Source of the DNA: Desulfurococcaceae archaeon
GTDB taxonomy: Archaea > Thermoproteota > Thermoprotei_A > Sulfolobales > NBVN01
Length of the DNA stretch: 43,686 nucleotides
NCBI GenBank assembly: GCA_020832985.1
Contig: JAJHRE010000005.1
Location: 1-43,686 of the forward strand
Reading direction: 5' to 3'
The notes below the pieces were generated by a model. That model had not been told where the DNA came from. It saw only the letters and a list, made by a program, of their open reading frames with translations, and did no database searches. A program made the position numbers and the translations under genes. Within the stretch, counting starts at the first letter, position 1. Each line of letters starts with the position of its first letter. Positions 1 through 9,743 of this stretch are shown one piece after another.

Positions 1-2
1 TT

Positions 3-569
3 AGAGGTGGGTGGAGAGCTGGTTTTCAAGTAGCTTTAGGACATACATTATTTGAGTTACCCTACGTAGTACTACTCACAACACTCTACGCTAACTTAAT
101 TAATCTACTAGAGTTACCAGTAGTTAAATACTTACTAACTACTACGGTAGTTATCTTCTGCTTCTTCTTCGCATACTTACTAATAAATGATGCAGTTAGT
201 ATTGGGGGTAGTAGGGAGAGGTTAGGGAATACTAAATTCTCTAATATTAGGAATCCATTACTTATCGGTATAATCCTAACAGGGCTTAACCCATTCTTCC
301 TGATATGGTGGGCAACCATAGGTCTACCACTTATAGAGGGTGTGTATAGGTATGGTGTAGTGTTAGGGTTAGTGATTATGTATTCATCACATGTGTGGAT
401 GGATTATATATGGTTATCATTACTAGCATATACATCTTCTAAGGGTGTTAAGTACTTAAGCTTGAAGGGTTATAAGATACTACTAATAATACTTGCATTA
501 GTGTTGGTTGTATTCGCTATAAATACTATGTTTAAAACATTCTTAAACATCCCTATAATACCGTTATAA
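3..569 (+). CDS. LysE-family translocator-like membrane protein, 5' truncated by window edge
   Basis: Frame of ORF 342..569 stays open upstream to position 3 (RGGWRAGFQVALGHTLFELPYVVLL...IILTGLNPFFLIWWATIGLPLIEGVYRYGV...); hydrophobic, LysE-like GLNPFFxxWW pattern. The antisense ORF 86..319 is spurious. Confidence 0.7.
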   Translation, partial: RGGWRAGFQVALGHTLFELPYVVLLTTLYANLINLLELPVVKYLLTTTVVIFCFFFAYLLINDAVSIGGSRERLGNTKFSNIRNPLLIGIILTGLNPFFLIWWATIGLPLIEGVYRYGVVLGLVIMYSSHVWMDYIWLSLLAYTSSKGVKYLSLKGYKILLIILALVLVVFAINTMFKTFLNIPIIPL

Positions 570-1454
570 CTAACTTAAACATGCTAACACCTTAAGTATA
601 TCTGTACGTGTTATAATCCCTACAGGCTTATCACTAACTACTACTATAACCCTACCAGTGTTATACTTATTCATCTTATTAACGATCTCAGCAACTTCCT
701 CCTCAGGTGATACTGTAACTACATTAGTCCTCATATACTTAGATACTGGAGCTTCCCCATCATCATTTAAATACGCTTTAATAACATCAGCACTCGTTAT
801 CAAACCTAATAATCTACCATCACCATCAACTACTGGTAAACCTCTAATATTCTCTACAGCTAATATCTTAGCAACCTCATTAACAGTATGGTTAGCATCA
901 ATAGTGATTAACTTACGTGAGTTAATAATATCTTTAGCAGTTATCTTAGGGAGACTTACTAAACTCTCAACCTCTACAACTACCTCACCCTTATAAGTAT
1001 TAATTAGTAGTATTGAACCGCTTAACACTAACCTATAAGTTGGTAGTGGCCCAACTCTAATCCTATCACCAACTCTAATCCTATCTATATCACCAACTAA
1101 CTTAAGTATAGCCTTAGTAGAGTATGGGTTAGATACATCTATGAATTCAACATCTAATACATACACATCTAACTCCTCACTATCTTTACGTATCCTAGCG
1201 TACGGTGTCGGCATCTCTAATGAGGTCCTTAAGTAGCTATAAGCCTTACTAGTAGGTTTATAACCTCCTCTAGGTCCTGTCTTACTCTCAATAAGACCTA
1301 AGGACTTAAGACTTAAGATAACGTTCCTTATAGTCCCGTCATCCTTACCTAACTCCTTAGCTATATCAGTACTCTTAACTAGTCTTTGAGTTTTATCATA
1401 TAGTTTAACCAAAGCTCTTAAGATCTCCCTCTGAGTGAATGATAGCCCCTCCAT
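570..1454 (-). CDS. HTH-CBS domain transcriptional regulator
   Basis: N-terminal winged helix (ILRALVKLYDKTQRLVKSTDIAKELGKDDGTIRNVILSLKSLGLIES) and two C-terminal CBS motifs (IRGLPVVDGDGRLLGLITSADVIKAY; RVIVVVSDKPVGIITRTDILK). Confidence 0.85.
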   Translation of the reverse strand: MEGLSFTQREILRALVKLYDKTQRLVKSTDIAKELGKDDGTIRNVILSLKSLGLIESKTGPRGGYKPTSKAYSYLRTSLEMPTPYARIRKDSEELDVYVLDVEFIDVSNPYSTKAILKLVGDIDRIRVGDRIRVGPLPTYRLVLSGSILLINTYKGEVVVEVESLVSLPKITAKDIINSRKLITIDANHTVNEVAKILAVENIRGLPVVDGDGRLLGLITSADVIKAYLNDDGEAPVSKYMRTNVVTVSPEEEVAEIVNKMNKYNTGRVIVVVSDKPVGIITRTDILKVLACLS

Positions 1455-1486
1455 ACCCTATCACTACCATATGATAATTCTAGATG

Positions 1487-2182
1487 CTATTTAAGAATTT
1501 TGTTAATCACATTCTTAGGTATGTTGAAGAGTATCTTAGCAACCTCCCTGATATACCCATCTGAAGGTACAGCCTTAGGTATACCTACATTTAAAGAGAG
1601 GAGTTGCTTATTTATCTCCTTCATCATCTTATTCTTTATAACCCCATTAGCTATATCTGAGGATATCTTAATAGCTATGAAGAATTTAGTAAACCTCCTT
1701 ACAGTCTCTATATACTCCGGAAACACGTTTGATACGTTCTTTAACACCTTAACTACGTATTCATGACTTACGAAGTCTAAGTAGTAGAGTACCATAGCTA
1801 ATCTAAGAACTTTAGCTATATCTGACTCACTCACATCCCTACCTAATAACTGCTTAATCCTCTCCTTCATAGAGATAGTATCATCACCTTCTAAGACCTT
1901 TAAAACCTCATCATATACTACCTCATTACTGAATAACTTATTAAATTTCTCAGGGTAGTCTTGATGAATACCTAAACCTCTAGTCCCGACAACATATAAT
2001 GAGATTAACTCCTTCTCATAAATATCTGGAGGGTTTGAAATACCTCTAAACGGTTCAACACCATTAGATTTAAGAGCTTCCTTCAAAACATTTATAGCTA
2101 ATTCTCTAGAAGGGTCTTCCACCACCATCAAATTACTTAAAGCATCTACGTATGCCTTAACCCTCTTCCTCTTCAGACTCAA
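1487..2182 (-). CDS. conserved archaeal hypothetical protein, DUF2192-like
   Basis: 231 aa intact ORF; sequence character resembles crenarchaeal DUF2192; not verified by search. Confidence 0.5.
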   Translation of the reverse strand: MSLKRKRVKAYVDALSNLMVVEDPSRELAINVLKEALKSNGVEPFRGISNPPDIYEKELISLYVVGTRGLGIHQDYPEKFNKLFSNEVVYDEVLKVLEGDDTISMKERIKQLLGRDVSESDIAKVLRLAMVLYYLDFVSHEYVVKVLKNVSNVFPEYIETVRRFTKFFIAIKISSDIANGVIKNKMMKEINKQLLSLNVGIPKAVPSDGYIREVAKILFNIPKNVINKILK

Positions 2183-2257
2183 CCCACATCACATCTCTAA
2201 TACTGAAGTCTACAACATAATTATTAATAACGTTTATTAAGGTATAGTACTCTTCAC

Positions 2258-2524
2258 TTGTTAGGTGTGTTGAAGTTGATTAGAAGTGATCTTGAGAAGA
2301 TGTATGTAGTTAAGGAAGGTTCTAAGAAGTACTTAGTAGAGATTAGGAAGTGCCCTACAGGTAAGACATACGTAGTAGTACATAGGAATATGAGTATGAC
2401 TTACGTTAAAGGTGATGAGGTTAAGGAGTGGTCTCACGATACGAGTAAGGCTGAGGAGGTAGATTTTAAGTCATTACCAACACATATTAGGAGTGTAATT
2501 TCCTTAAACTTAAGGAAGCTTTAG
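2258..2524 (+). CDS. small hypothetical protein (start uncertain)
   Basis: 88 aa ORF with TTG start, followed by the JAMM gene; internal starts also possible. Confidence 0.55.
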   Translation: MLGVLKLIRSDLEKMYVVKEGSKKYLVEIRKCPTGKTYVVVHRNMSMTYVKGDEVKEWSHDTSKAEEVDFKSLPTHIRSVISLNLRKL

Positions 2525-2562
2525 TCTAAGTAGGGTAGTGAGGTTGTAGGAAGCGTGATGAG

Positions 2563-2964
2563 TTGATTAAAGAGATAGTAATTCCTAAAGTAGTTGTAGA
2601 TGTTTTCAATTCTTTAGTAGATATAGCTAATGTAGAGTTAGTAGGTCTACTACTCGGTAGTATTAGATACGATTCAGTCTACGTTGAGGAACTAGTCATA
2701 GGTGAGAACATAGACTACTCATCAACATCCTTTAGATTAGACCCTCACGCGATCATAGCTGCTTACGATTTAGCGAAGATGTTAAGCTTAGATATAGTAG
2801 CTCTGATACACTCACACCCAGCACCACCATACCCTAGCCCTAAGGATTTAGCCGGTATGAGGTTATGGCCTATCCCTTGGGTTATAGTAGATAGTATCAC
2901 CCGTGAGGTTAGGGTCTGGGCATTAGATAAAGGTTTAGTAGAGGTTAAGTTAGTAATTACTTAG
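2563..2964 (+). CDS. JAB1/MPN/Mov34 (JAMM) metallopeptidase
   Basis: JAMM signature HSHPAPPYPSPKDLAG with upstream Glu (VELVGLLLGS). Confidence 0.85.
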   Translation: MIKEIVIPKVVVDVFNSLVDIANVELVGLLLGSIRYDSVYVEELVIGENIDYSSTSFRLDPHAIIAAYDLAKMLSLDIVALIHSHPAPPYPSPKDLAGMRLWPIPWVIVDSITREVRVWALDKGLVEVKLVIT

Positions 2965-3017
2965 CCGAAGTCATATAATGCTTAAAAGACTTTATTCATA
3001 CTTTAAGATTAGGTGGT

Positions 3018-4010
3018 ATGATGGTTAATATGTCGTTAATGAAGCTTAAGTTGAGTATGTACAGTACTATAGCTTTAGTAATAGGTTTAAGTACCTTAAT
3101 ACTTACAGCTATATTCTATGTAGTAACCCCTACAACTGATGTAGCTGTGATAATTTGGGGTTCCTTACTATTCATAGTAATTATCCATATAATCCAGTGG
3201 TTGTTAGGGCCTAAGATAATTGAAGCTGTCTACAGGGTTAGACCTGTCGGTGTTGAGGATTCATGGCTTGTTGAGGCTGTCCGTAGGATTGCTGAGGCTA
3301 GCGGTTTAAGTAGAGCACCTAAAGTAATGATAGCTAATGTAGATGTACCTAACGCATTCGCTTACGGGAACGTACTCACAGGTTATAAAGTAGCTGTGAC
3401 TAAGGGTTTAATCAACAACTTACCTAGGGATGAGGTCGAGGCTGTCTTAGCTCACGAGGTAGGACATATAAAACATAAGGATGTTGAGGTCATGATGGTC
3501 ATAAGCATACTACCAGCCCTAATCTACTGGTTAGGTCAGGTATTAATTAGGTATGGATTCATATCAAGTATCGCTGGTGGGAGGAGGAATGAGAGGGGGT
3601 CACAGTCCTTACTACTAGTAGGTATGGGGTTCGGATTAGTAGTTATAAGCTTTATATTCAACTTATTCGTCCTATACTTAAGTAGGTTAAGAGAGTATTA
3701 CTCAGATAGTCATGCAGCAACTACTGTTCCAGGAGGTGCTCTAAAACTTCAGAGGGCTTTAGCTAGGATTATAGTTGTTTCAGAGGGTTTAAGGAGGGTT
3801 GGTAGTAGGAGTATTACCGAGGTTAGTAAGTTTAAGGCATTACTAATAACAGATCCTGAGTTGAGGGTGGGTGGTAGGAGGTTTCATAATATTGATGAGG
3901 TTGTAGAATATATAAAGAGTTTGAAGAGTTTAACACCTTTAGAGATATTCTCAACACATCCAGACCCTGCGAAAAGGTTGAGGTTCTTAGATAAGTTTAA
4001 GAGCATTTAG
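3018..4010 (+). CDS. htpX: M48 family zinc metalloprotease HtpX
   Basis: HEVGHIKHKD zinc motif, N-terminal TM helices, downstream YSDSHAA glutamate/aspartate region. Confidence 0.9.
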   Translation: MMVNMSLMKLKLSMYSTIALVIGLSTLILTAIFYVVTPTTDVAVIIWGSLLFIVIIHIIQWLLGPKIIEAVYRVRPVGVEDSWLVEAVRRIAEASGLSRAPKVMIANVDVPNAFAYGNVLTGYKVAVTKGLINNLPRDEVEAVLAHEVGHIKHKDVEVMMVISILPALIYWLGQVLIRYGFISSIAGGRRNERGSQSLLLVGMGFGLVVISFIFNLFVLYLSRLREYYSDSHAATTVPGGALKLQRALARIIVVSEGLRRVGSRSITEVSKFKALLITDPELRVGGRRFHNIDEVVEYIKSLKSLTPLEIFSTHPDPAKRLRFLDKFKSI

Positions 4011-4052
4011 GTATTAAAGCTTTACTACTCCTACTATCTAGGGGACCCCCTA

Positions 4053-5075
4053 TTGTCACGTCATGTAAAGCCTAAGTTATTCGTAACTAGGGAGGTATTC
4101 CCTGAGGTAATTAAGAGGTTAGAAGATTACTATGACATCGAGGTTTGGGATAGATTTACTAATCCACCCCCGAATGTGTTGGAGAGTAGGGTACGTGAGT
4201 ATGATGCGTTACTCACTATGGTTGGTGATAGGATAACATGTAGTATGTTAAGTAATGCTAAGAACCTAAGGATAATCTCTCAAATGATTGTAGGATATGA
4301 TAACATAGATGTTGAGTGTGCTACTAGGTTAGGGATTTACGTTACTAACGCACCAGGTATAATCTCTGAAGCAACTGCAGACTTCACATGGGCTTTAATC
4401 CTAGCTACTGCTAGGAGGGTTGTTGAAGCTGATAACTACGTTAGGTGGGGCGAGTGGTTTAGGGATAGGACTCCATGGCATCCGTTGATGTTCTTAGGTA
4501 CCTTAGTATACGGTAAGACCTTAGGAATCATAGGTTTCGGAGCTATAGGTAAGGCCGTAGCTAGGAGGGCTAAGGGATTCGGTATGAAGATACTCTACTA
4601 CGACATAGTTAGACCTCCTAAGGAAGTTGAGGAGGAGTTAGGTGCAGAGTATAGGGATTTAGAGAGTCTACTTAGGGAATCAGATATAATAACAATACAT
4701 ACACCACTAACTAAAGAAACATACCACTTAATAAATGATGAGAGACTTAAACTAGTTAAGAAGGGTGCAATCCTAATAAATGCTGCTAGAGGTCCTATAG
4801 TCGATACTAACGCATTAGTAAGAGCTTTAAGTGAGGGGAGGATTGCTGGTGCAGGTCTAGACGTCTTCGAGGAAGAACCACTACCACCAAACCACCCACT
4901 AACTATGTTTAAGAACGTCGTATTAGCACCACATATAGCTAGCGCAACCTACGAATCAAGACTGGAGATGGCTTCAAAAGCAGCTGAAAACTTAATAGCA
5001 TTCGCTGAAGGTAGAATACCGCCAAACCTAGTAAATAAGGACGTAGTTAAGGTTAGGAGCCCTGGATTCAAGTAA
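4053..5075 (+). CDS. D-isomer-specific 2-hydroxyacid dehydrogenase (glyoxylate reductase-like)
   Basis: GKTLGIIGFGAIGKAVARRAKGFGM Rossmann motif, INAARGPIVDTNAL, catalytic H in VVLAPHIASAT. Confidence 0.9.
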   Translation: MSRHVKPKLFVTREVFPEVIKRLEDYYDIEVWDRFTNPPPNVLESRVREYDALLTMVGDRITCSMLSNAKNLRIISQMIVGYDNIDVECATRLGIYVTNAPGIISEATADFTWALILATARRVVEADNYVRWGEWFRDRTPWHPLMFLGTLVYGKTLGIIGFGAIGKAVARRAKGFGMKILYYDIVRPPKEVEEELGAEYRDLESLLRESDIITIHTPLTKETYHLINDERLKLVKKGAILINAARGPIVDTNALVRALSEGRIAGAGLDVFEEEPLPPNHPLTMFKNVVLAPHIASATYESRLEMASKAAENLIAFAEGRIPPNLVNKDVVKVRSPGFK

Positions 5076-5170
5076 GTATGTATAATTTACCTCCTAACAC
5101 TCAATCAACAAACTTAGAAAGTATTTTATGAGTAATCTCTAAAACAAATTAAGGTGTAAGGGTTTAAGAC

Positions 5171-5485
5171 GCGGCACGTAGCCCCCCACTAATGTGTGGT
5201 CCAAACCACACACTTAACCCTAAGCCGTCCTCTTACCGGTGACCTACGAACGTCGACGTCAGGGGTTAGGTTGCTCCCTTCCGGGCCTGGCCTGGTTCCC
5301 CCTGTAAGGGTGGTTAGGACCCTCCCTCCAGAGGGTCCCCCACCGCCGTCGACCCCGTAGGGCGGTATTCATCGCTGACTTAGGGGGTGTGTGGTTTGAA
5401 CCACATATTAGCGGGGTTACTGGTCCCGCATTACGCCTTCGGCTATGGGGAGGCGGCGACCCTCCCAACCCTACCTACGTGCCGC
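5171..5485 (-). ncRNA. archaeal SRP (7S) RNA
   Basis: Minus strand contains the SRP helix 8 core GGGGAACCAGGCCAGGCCCGGAAGGGAGCAACC; terminal helix GCGGCACGTAG (5' end) pairs with CTACGTGCCGC (3' end); about 315 nt and GC-rich in an AT-rich background. ORF 5259..5468 lies inside it and is spurious. Confidence 0.95.
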
Positions 5486-5506
5486 ATTAATATTAATTAC
5501 TTCATA

Positions 5507-5516
5507 ATTTTTAAGT
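5507..5516 (-). promoter_or_regulatory. TATA box of SRP RNA gene
   Basis: Minus-strand CTTAAAAATT centred about 26 nt upstream of the inferred SRP RNA 5' end. Confidence 0.6.
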
Positions 5517-6248
5517 TTAAACTCTCTTTAAGGTCTTCTTACTCTTAATTAGAGTCCTTAACGCTTCGTCGAAGGTCTCATCAGGTCTTAACACGTATTT
5601 TAAGTAAACACCTGTTCTACCGAACTCATCCCTCCTACTCAACACTTCAACTCTTTCCTTAACAGTCTCTAAAGCTACCTTAACAATTCTAGCGACGTAA
5701 CCTTCATAACCTATTACAGGTAGTTCGTCATGACCGTAATCTCTAGGGATTATCAGGATTAACTGTTTATTAACTCCTGGAACCCTAACCCCTCTAATTA
5801 AGTCCTTAAGATTAAGTAGTCCTCCAAATAGGTAGAACTCGTACTCTCTAGGTGATAAGTCCTCTAATGGGAATGATATGTTCTTCAACCCTTTAGGGTC
5901 TAACTCAATATATGCCTTAGGTGTTGATGTAGGAGTTGCCTGAACTATGTACTTACTAGTAGGTTTTAAATTACTTAACTCTAAACATAACTCAACCTCA
6001 TACGGTCTTACTGTGTAGGGGATCACTATATCTATATCACTATCTGGACTCACATCACCTCTAGCTATAGACCCATGAACTATAGGGTTAAAACCACAAG
6101 CAACTAACTTCTCCATAAGCTCTGTAGAATCTCTCCTAAGCTTCCTAAGTAACTCCCACCTATCCTCACTATAGTGAACTTCCCTGAACTCAGGGGTTCT
6201 AACAACCTTATGCTTAGGTACAGACGTCATCCCTACGATCATCTTCAA
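5517..6248 (-). CDS. nucleotidyltransferase domain protein
   Basis: Pol beta-type nucleotidyltransferase motif GSIARGDVSPDSDIDIVI. Confidence 0.8.
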   Translation of the reverse strand: MKMIVGMTSVPKHKVVRTPEFREVHYSEDRWELLRKLRRDSTELMEKLVACGFNPIVHGSIARGDVSPDSDIDIVIPYTVRPYEVELCLELSNLKPTSKYIVQATPTSTPKAYIELDPKGLKNISFPLEDLSPREYEFYLFGGLLNLKDLIRGVRVPGVNKQLILIIPRDYGHDELPVIGYEGYVARIVKVALETVKERVEVLSRRDEFGRTGVYLKYVLRPDETFDEALRTLIKSKKTLKRV

Positions 6249-6287
6249 TAAACTTATAAAGTTATCATTAAGTCTATCAAGGGATTA

Positions 6288-7321
6288 ATGGACATAACGA
6301 TAGTTATAGGAGTGTTGTTGATGTTGTACATAGCGTGGAGTATAGGTGCTAACGATGCTGCAAACCCTACATCATGTGCTGTAGGTGCTGGAGTACTTAA
6401 CATTAAGAAGGCATTAATACTATTCTCAATATTCGTATTCTTAGGTTCTGTCCTACAGGGCTGGATGGTTATGAAGACATTCGGAGGCGGTATAACTGAG
6501 ATTAGAAGTATTTATGATGCTATAGTAGCGACGTTAGCTGCGGGGATATGGATTACATTAGCTTCTTACTTAGGTATGCCTATATCAACAACTCATAGTG
6601 CTGTTGGGGGGTCTTAGGTATAGGCTTAACTCATACGTTACTATACGGTTACACCAGTATAAGATATGACGTCCTCCTTAAAGTCGTGATTAGCTGGATA
6701 ACATCACCGTTAAGTTCTATACTACTCACGTTCACCCTATATAAAACACTAGTAAAACTCTATAAGTTGTTGGAGGTTGGGGGGTTAGACCCTGATAAGG
6801 TCTTCAGGTACTTAGCGATCTTTAGTTTAGCTTTCTCAGCATATAGTTTTGGAGCTAATGATGTAAGTAATTCTACAGGTGTATATGTAGCAATTATAAA
6901 GGTCTCCGGATACAGTGTAGGGGGTATTGATATCGTAGCAGCTATAATCTTAGCAGTTATTGGGGCTTTAGGAATCATCATCGGAGGATTTACAGTTGGT
7001 GCTAAGGTCATAACCACAGTAGCTCTTAAGATAACTAGGTTAGACCTCATAAGCGGTGTTGCCGCCGGGTTATCAAACGCATTAGTTGTTTGGGTATTCA
7101 CTACAATACCGTACATAATGTTCGGGTATGGTATGCCTATATCAACTACCCACGCAGCTGTCTCAGCAGTCATCGGTGCTGGATTATTTAAGGGTAGGTC
7201 AAGGTCTGTCAATAAATCCACAATCATAAACATAGTGAGTTCTTGGTTACTAACAGTCCCACTAACTGCTCTGATAGCATTAGGTTTAAGAATCCTGATA
7301 CATAATATATTGAACGTGTAA
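6288..7321 (+). CDS. PiT-family inorganic phosphate transporter, interrupted by a frameshift
   Basis: ORFs 6288..6617 (SIGANDAANPTSCAVGAG...MPISTTHSAVGG) and 6686..7321 (SFGANDVSNSTG...MPISTTHAAVSAVIGAG) are the two PiT repeats. Adding one base to the G6 run at 6606-6611 continues as VGGVLGIGLTHTLLYGYTSIRYDVLLKVVISWITSPLSS. Confidence 0.9.
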
Positions 7322-7332
7322 TCGGTGATCTG

Positions 7333-7998
7333 ATGGTATCTATGTGGTATTGGGTTGGTACTCGTGTAGGTAGGAGGGCGCTTCAGAGGTCTGACACTCA
7401 TATAGAACTCATAATTGAGGTAGCTAAGTCGGCATTACAGCTATTTAAATGTTTTAAAGATGATGATGTAGGTTGTATTCAGGAGATGTTTAATAAGGTG
7501 TTTAACTATGAGAGAGAAGCTGATAACGTTAAGAGGAGTATATTTGAGGAGTTAAGTAATGGCTTTATACACCCTATAGATAGAGATGAGATTGTTAGGC
7601 TGGTATTAGCAGCTGATGATATAGCAGCATACTTGAAAGCAGCTAGTAGGAGGGCGTTACTAGTAAATCCTAAAATCATAGATTATGAGGTTAAGATTTA
7701 CGCATTAACCATGTGTGAGAAGGTTTTAAATGCTGTAGGTCTACTTAAGGAGGCTGTTAAGTCATTACCTACAGAACCTAATAAAGCATTAGCTATAGCT
7801 AACGATGTGGAGAGGATTGAGGAGGAGATTGATGATATTAGGATGAGAGCGTTGGAGAGGGTCTTAAGGTTCTGCAACCATACTGAGGTATCTGCATGTA
7901 TAATAGCTAAGGAGATCATAGATTCCTTAGAAAACTCTGCTGATAGGTGTGAGGATACCGCAGATGTGATTAGGGTATTAGCTGTCTTAAGAGCTTAA
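7333..7998 (+). CDS. DUF47/PhoU-like phosphate transport regulator
   Basis: Helical PhoU/DUF47-type sequence directly downstream of PiT, the usual pit partner arrangement. Confidence 0.8.
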   Translation: MVSMWYWVGTRVGRRALQRSDTHIELIIEVAKSALQLFKCFKDDDVGCIQEMFNKVFNYEREADNVKRSIFEELSNGFIHPIDRDEIVRLVLAADDIAAYLKAASRRALLVNPKIIDYEVKIYALTMCEKVLNAVGLLKEAVKSLPTEPNKALAIANDVERIEEEIDDIRMRALERVLRFCNHTEVSACIIAKEIIDSLENSADRCEDTADVIRVLAVLRA

Positions 7999-9593
7999 CC
8001 TACATTCCCTCCCCTAACAACACCTACAACATCACCAAATACCTCACGATCGTTTAACACCTTAGTAACCCTCACTAAAACAATACTACCTATACCCACT
8101 GTAGAACTTCTAACATATGTTACCGGGCCGTGAGGTAGTGGGTAAGTGATGAGGTAAGGACCTTTACGACTAACTACGACAGCCTTAACCACATTACCAA
8201 TCAACCTCTCCTTTAACTTAATGTTTAACTCCTTAACAACATCATATAACTTCCTAGTAGTTCTAGATTTAACAGCAGGTTTAGGTTTTGGGAATCCTTC
8301 AAAAGCTGTATACTTTATAGGTGTGAACCTGTAGAGTGTGAATTTCTCTATGTTGAACTTACTAAGCTTCCTCACAACTTTAATAGTGTTTCTAATAGCT
8401 AAATCATCCTCTAAAGGTAGGCCGTGTATTAGGTATATATGAGGTTTAAGACCATACTCATGTAGTAATTCAACAGCCTTCACAACCTCACCAACTGTTG
8501 ACGGCCTACCTAGGGCTTTATGGAGTCTATTATCACCGGTCTCTAAACCTATACCTACTGAAGTACCTCTTAAGTACTTACTAAGTAGTTCAGCAACACT
8601 ACGATCTATTAGGTTAGGCTTTATATTCTCTATAGTTACATAGACCTCACCACTAGCGATTTCAGATATTTCAAACAACTTACTAAGTAATTCTTCAAGA
8701 GCTACTAGGTTAGGTTTAGGTTCTCTAGGGTCTGTTAACGGTTTAGGAGTTACTAACCAATCCCTACCATAATCTAGAAAGTCAGGAGCACTTAAAACAA
8801 CCCTACTAACACCTAACTTAACCAACTCCTTAACCTCACTCAAGACCAGACTAACAGGCTTACTCCTAGCAGGTCCGTAGAGGTGGGGTACAGAACAATA
8901 ACCACATCCTGGAGGTATACCTAGAGGGCAGTTAACCCTTAACTCTAAATCCCCAGACCTACATAGACCACAACCACTACATACAACACCACTAACTAAC
9001 TTAATAGTCGGTCTGTAGAAGTTACTACAACCTCTAACAACCTCAACATAGACTCTAGCAGCCCACCAACCCCTATACCTCCTAACAACCTTAACCGACG
9101 GTGTATACCTCCAAAGTAATTCAGGACTTAAGTACTTACGGGGAAACTCACCAAATACCTTACCATCCACAACCCTGAAAACACCTGGTACATCACTTAC
9201 GAGCTTACCGTATGTTAAGACCTCCTTAACTACCTGAGGTATCTTATCCTCAGCCTCACCCCAAACAACTACGTTATAACCACCCCTCAACAACCTCTCA
9301 TACTCTACACATGCTGGGCCTCCAGCAATAGCTACTCCATCCCTACCCCACAACCTAATCAACTTAGTCATAGATGTTAAGTCTGTAGACATCCCAGAAA
9401 CTAGTAATATGTTGAAGTCCTTCAACACGTCAGGATCTCTAAAAACATCACTACCTACGAAGTATTCATAATTAACACCTAAGTAATCTAAAATACCAGC
9501 TATTAATCTAGGACCAACACCGATGACATCAAGAGTTGATAACCTCCTACCCTTACTACCATGTGCTAAACAATCAATTACAGCTATACTCAT
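7995..9593 (-). CDS. archaeal radical SAM protein with N-terminal cobalamin-binding-like domain
   Basis: Cys cluster CSGCGLC...CPLGIPPGCGYCSVPHLYGPARS, TIM-barrel motifs VSRVVLSAPDFLDY and GIGLETGDNRLHKALGRP. Confidence 0.8.
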   Translation of the reverse strand: MSIAVIDCLAHGSKGRRLSTLDVIGVGPRLIAGILDYLGVNYEYFVGSDVFRDPDVLKDFNILLVSGMSTDLTSMTKLIRLWGRDGVAIAGGPACVEYERLLRGGYNVVVWGEAEDKIPQVVKEVLTYGKLVSDVPGVFRVVDGKVFGEFPRKYLSPELLWRYTPSVKVVRRYRGWWAARVYVEVVRGCSNFYRPTIKLVSGVVCSGCGLCRSGDLELRVNCPLGIPPGCGYCSVPHLYGPARSKPVSLVLSEVKELVKLGVSRVVLSAPDFLDYGRDWLVTPKPLTDPREPKPNLVALEELLSKLFEISEIASGEVYVTIENIKPNLIDRSVAELLSKYLRGTSVGIGLETGDNRLHKALGRPSTVGEVVKAVELLHEYGLKPHIYLIHGLPLEDDLAIRNTIKVVRKLSKFNIEKFTLYRFTPIKYTAFEGFPKPKPAVKSRTTRKLYDVVKELNIKLKERLIGNVVKAVVVSRKGPYLITYPLPHGPVTYVRSSTVGIGSIVLVRVTKVLNDREVFGDVVGVVRGGNVG

Positions 9594-9743
9594 ACATCAT
9601 TCTACAGCATAAGTTATTAATATAAGGTTTAAAAATTTGAAGATAGACACGTAACTGAACATTAGGTTACGACCCTACAATTCATGTAGTAGGTGTGAGG
9701 AGAGTTATCAGCTAGTTTTCGATATGGTTTTTAATCTTAAGGT

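Noticed and set aside
658-996. 112-aa plus-strand ORF
   Set aside because: Antisense to the HTH-CBS gene.
5259-5468. 69-aa minus-strand ORF
   Set aside because: Lies entirely inside the SRP RNA gene; its sequence is a translation of structured RNA.
6760-7401. 213-aa minus-strand ORF
   Set aside because: Antisense to the conserved second half of PiT; low-complexity mirror translation.
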